From contig JBDLTZ010000080.1 in the NCBI GenBank assembly GCA_039805565.1, forward strand, positions 1-10,682: DNA of 10,682 nt. The letters are read 5' to 3'. The position numbers and the translations under genes were made by a program. The notes below the pieces were generated by a model, which saw nothing but the letters and a program-made list of their open reading frames with translations, was not told the origin of the DNA and did not search any database. Positions 8,428-10,682 of this stretch are shown here, one piece after another (the stretch's first letter is position 1; every line of letters starts with the position of its first letter). The stretch comes from CALJIC01 sp039805565 (GTDB lineage: Bacteria > Chloroflexota > Chloroflexia > Chloroflexales > Roseiflexaceae).

Positions 8428-8457
8428 CTGACGCGCACCACCCCGCAGCGCTACACT
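8428..8457 (+). promoter_or_regulatory. Possible promoter of the metalloprotease gene
   Basis: CTGACG (8428-8433) and TACACT (8452-8457) are spaced 18 bases apart, each matching 4 of 6 consensus positions. It lies between the ppdK terminator and the GTG start at 8494, where a promoter is required if the terminator is efficient. A T7 run at 8407-8413 lies upstream; I see no strong stem in front of it. Confidence 0.35.
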
Positions 8458-8493
8458 ACGCTCAACAACCTAGCCTAAAAGGGGTAGAGCATC

Positions 8494-10584
8494 GTGGCCC
8501 TTCGTCTTCGCACTACGCTCGCCTCACTGCTGCTCTGCACGGTGTTGCTCCCGTCCGTCATCACACGCGCCGCCGAGGAGCCTCCTGCTCCACCCGCGGC
8601 GCTCCCGGCTTACTACCTGCCGCTCGTCACTGCGGGCGGCAACACGCCCGACCTTGCTATCACCGGCCTTGAGGTCACGCAGTCTACCCAGACCTCCGGA
8701 AACAGCCTATCGCTCGTGGCCGGCCGGCCGACGGTGGTGCGCGTGTACGCGGTGAGCGACCAGGAGGTACCTGTCAGCAATGTGACGGTCTCGCTCTCCG
8801 CCTCACGCAACGGGGTGTCGCTTCCGGGCTCTCCCATCCGAGTGCTCCCCAAGAGTGTGGGCCGCATCAGTACACGTGACAGCTACACCTCGAGCTTCAA
8901 TGCGCTTCTGCCGCAAGCCTGGCTCTCCGGCGGTGTCACGATCATGGCTACGCTCGATCCGGACAATGCCGTGGCTGAGGTCAGCGAGGCCAACAACACC
9001 GCTCGTGCGACCCTCACCTTTCATGCAGTGCCCGAGCTCGATGTCAAGATCATCCCGATCCGCTACACGCACACGCCGAGCGGCCGAACCTACGCTGCCC
9101 CAACCCGGGATACGGTGAGCGATTGGGTTATGCGTAGCTACCCGATCAGTTCGGTGAGGGTCACATTTCACGCGCCGGTCGATTTCAGCGGCAATCTCTC
9201 GAGCACCAGGGAGTGGGAGCGTCTCCTCGATCTGGTCACGAATCTCAAGAGCTCCTCGGCTCCCTACAACCAGGTGTACTACGCGCTCGTGCCAACCGAG
9301 AGCGGCAACGACCGCTGGTTCAACGGCGGGGTGGCGGGGATCGGCTGGGTCGGGTTGCGCGCCGCTGTCAGCCTGGACTTCGGCGTGGGCCAGGAGGATA
9401 AGACCGGCCGCATCGCCGCCCACGAGCTCGGTCACAACCTCGGGCGCTACCACGCCCCCTGTGGAACCACCGGGGATCCGCGCCAGCCGTTCCCTCACGC
9501 TAACGCCTCGCTTGGCGCCGACGTCTACGGCCTCGATATCGCCTCAGGCCGCGTCTGGTCCCCCCGTGCCCCCGACAGTGCGAAGGACGTGATGAGCTAC
9601 TGCACGCCGCAGTGGATATCGGACTACACCTACAACGCGCTCTACGAGAAGCTGCGCGCCTCGAGCGCATATGAGACTCTCGCAGCCTCCGGTCACCAGC
9701 TCTTGGTGCGCGCTCGCATCGAGCCGGACGGCACGGCGGAGCTGCTGCCGGTGTACTCGGTCAACGGTACCGATACCACACCTGTGAGCGTTGGTGAGTA
9801 CGCCGTCGAGCTGCTGGACGATAGGGGCGCGCTGATCGCGCGTCATCCGGTGGATGCGGTCGCCGTCGAGGAGCCCTACATCCTTGATATCGAGGGCGCT
9901 ACGAACGAGGCGTACGCCGAGCACGAGCATGGGACGTCCCAGTCGTACCGCATCCACGCGGTGATCCCTGCGCCGGGCGCTCAGGTTGCCGCGGTGCGCC
10001 TCGTGCACAGCGGCGCGGTGCTGGGGGAGCAGCGGTTGGATAGTGCCGCCGCGCGCGTCGAGAAGTCGAGCGCTCCACCTTCTGTGACCTCAGAGGAAGA
10101 TGGGGCCGTTGTCCTGCGCTGGTCCCCGGTGGATGCCCCCGCGCTCGTGCGGTATACCCAGGACGGCCGCCAGTGGACTACTCTCGGCGTTGATGTGCTC
10201 GGCGGCGAGCTGCGCGTGGACCCGGCATCGCTCCCTCGTGGCGGGACCGGCCGCTTTGAGGTGACGCCGGCTGGATCAGACACGCCTTTGGTTGTGTTCG
10301 GCGAGAAAGCGAACGCGACAGCCGATGCGCCGCCGCAGGTTTGGATCAGCGGGCCTGCCCAGGTTCGTGCAGGTGAGCCAGCCCTGCTCTACGGCCACGC
10401 CGCGGACCTGGAGGACGGCGCTCTCTCCGGCCTGAGCTGGACGCTGAACGGCGTCCCGGTAGAGGGCGACGAGGTGCTGCAGCTCCCGACGGCGACCGCT
10501 GGCAGCCACTCCGTCACGCTCACCACGCGCGACAGCTCGGGGAACACTGTCACCGCTACGGCCTCACTCCGCGCCCTCCCCTGA
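8494..10584 (+). CDS. Secreted multidomain zinc metalloprotease (metzincin-type)
   Basis: Predicted exported zinc-dependent endopeptidase, 696 residues. A Sec signal peptide spans residues 1 to about 26 (basic start, hydrophobic LASLLLCTVLLPSVI, likely cleavage after TRA); no valid lipobox precedes Cys15. A Pro-rich stretch ends in AYYLPLV (39-45). Residues 52-178 look like a CARDB-type beta-sandwich (TVVRVYAV, then DPDNAVAEVSEANNTARATLTF). The catalytic domain, about 179-398, has HELGHNLGRYH (310-320), giving zinc ligands His310, His314, His320 and catalytic Glu311, and a Met-turn VMSYC (Met367). Cys323 and Cys370 could form a disulfide. Three more beta-rich regions follow: about 399-510, 520-605 (Fn3-like) and 611-696 (Ig/PKD-like, ending in TRDSSGNTVTATASLRAL). 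The peptidase family is uncertain; it resembles M66/M43-like metzincins but I cannot assign it. GTG start with GGGG 9 bases upstream. Confidence 0.88.
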   Translation: MALRLRTTLASLLLCTVLLPSVITRAAEEPPAPPAALPAYYLPLVTAGGNTPDLAITGLEVTQSTQTSGNSLSLVAGRPTVVRVYAVSDQEVPVSNVTVSLSASRNGVSLPGSPIRVLPKSVGRISTRDSYTSSFNALLPQAWLSGGVTIMATLDPDNAVAEVSEANNTARATLTFHAVPELDVKIIPIRYTHTPSGRTYAAPTRDTVSDWVMRSYPISSVRVTFHAPVDFSGNLSSTREWERLLDLVTNLKSSSAPYNQVYYALVPTESGNDRWFNGGVAGIGWVGLRAAVSLDFGVGQEDKTGRIAAHELGHNLGRYHAPCGTTGDPRQPFPHANASLGADVYGLDIASGRVWSPRAPDSAKDVMSYCTPQWISDYTYNALYEKLRASSAYETLAASGHQLLVRARIEPDGTAELLPVYSVNGTDTTPVSVGEYAVELLDDRGALIARHPVDAVAVEEPYILDIEGATNEAYAEHEHGTSQSYRIHAVIPAPGAQVAAVRLVHSGAVLGEQRLDSAAARVEKSSAPPSVTSEEDGAVVLRWSPVDAPALVRYTQDGRQWTTLGVDVLGGELRVDPASLPRGGTGRFEVTPAGSDTPLVVFGEKANATADAPPQVWISGPAQVRAGEPALLYGHAADLEDGALSGLSWTLNGVPVEGDEVLQLPTATAGSHSVTLTTRDSSGNTVTATASLRALP

Positions 10585-10591
10585 CGGCGCC

Positions 10592-10621
10592 TTGCCGCGC
10601 CCCCTCCCCGCGTGCTAGAAT
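10592..10621 (+). promoter_or_regulatory. Possible promoter for a gene beyond the window
   Basis: TTGCCG (10592-10597) and TAGAAT (10616-10621) are spaced 18 bases apart; the -10 matches 5 of 6 consensus positions. It lies just after the protease stop codon and points out of the window. By-eye prediction. Confidence 0.35.
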
Positions 10622-10649
10622 AATGGCCGTAGTCAGTACCATCTAGCCG

Positions 10650-10682
10650 GGCGGGGGGGCCCCAAACGCCGCCCCCCCCGCC
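10650..10682. repeat. GC-rich inverted repeat at the window edge
   Basis: GGCGGGGGGG (10650-10659) and CCCCCCCGCC (10673-10682) are perfect 10-bp complements, loop 13 bases. The right arm ends exactly at the window edge, so the full stem and any T-run are not visible. It could be the terminator of the protease gene, but the possible promoter at 10592-10621 would then be cut off from a downstream gene. Confidence 0.5.

Noticed and set aside
8494..8538. Lipoprotein signal in the metalloprotease (LLLC at residues 12-15)
   Set aside because: The residue before Cys is Leu, which does not fit the lipobox, and the Cys lies in the middle of the hydrophobic core.

Overview
The window is about 64% G+C by eye, densely coded, and all six genes I accept lie on the + strand. 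It reads as an ordinary bacterial chromosome segment, with no phage, transposase, CRISPR, tRNA or rRNA. The best guess at the source is a filamentous member of the Chloroflexota (Chloroflexia). This rests on the secreted protease carrying an AYYLPLV motif just after its signal peptide, a signature I associate with secreted Chloroflexota proteins, and on the short RAC-anchored heptamer repeats between genes. The assignment is an inference from recall, not a search result.

Layout. Positions 3-3681 hold three genes of an oligopeptide/dipeptide-type ABC importer: a 5'-truncated family 5 substrate-binding protein, a DppB-type permease and a DppC-type permease. No ATPase gene is in the window. The 159-bp gap between binding protein and first permease contains three hairpins in a row, which suggests differential expression of the abundant binding protein. 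Positions 3807-4436 encode a histidine-phosphatase (phosphoglycerate-mutase-like) enzyme, and 4619-5440 a classical short-chain dehydrogenase/reductase. Positions 5617-8292 encode pyruvate phosphate dikinase, preceded by a possible promoter and a leader stem-loop with a T-run, and closed by a strong intrinsic terminator with a UACG tetraloop. Positions 8494-10584 encode a secreted multidomain zinc metalloprotease of the metzincin type. The last 98 bases hold a possible promoter and half-visible GC hairpin for whatever follows.

The genes do not form one pathway. The transporter imports peptides or a similar solute, pyruvate phosphate dikinase links pyruvate to phosphoenolpyruvate, and the protease acts outside the cytoplasmic membrane. 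It is tempting to link secreted protease and peptide importer as a nutrient-scavenging pair, but they are about 5 kb apart, in separate transcription units, so this is only a possibility.

The most unusual signal is a set of degenerate 7-base periodic repeats at three boundaries (2694-2763, 3682-3762, 4657-4691). Each has a different sequence, but in all three the units share an RAC start at a fixed 7-base step. Two form facing arms that fold into hairpins; the third is translated as part of the dehydrogenase N-terminus. No convincing new multi-gene system is present.
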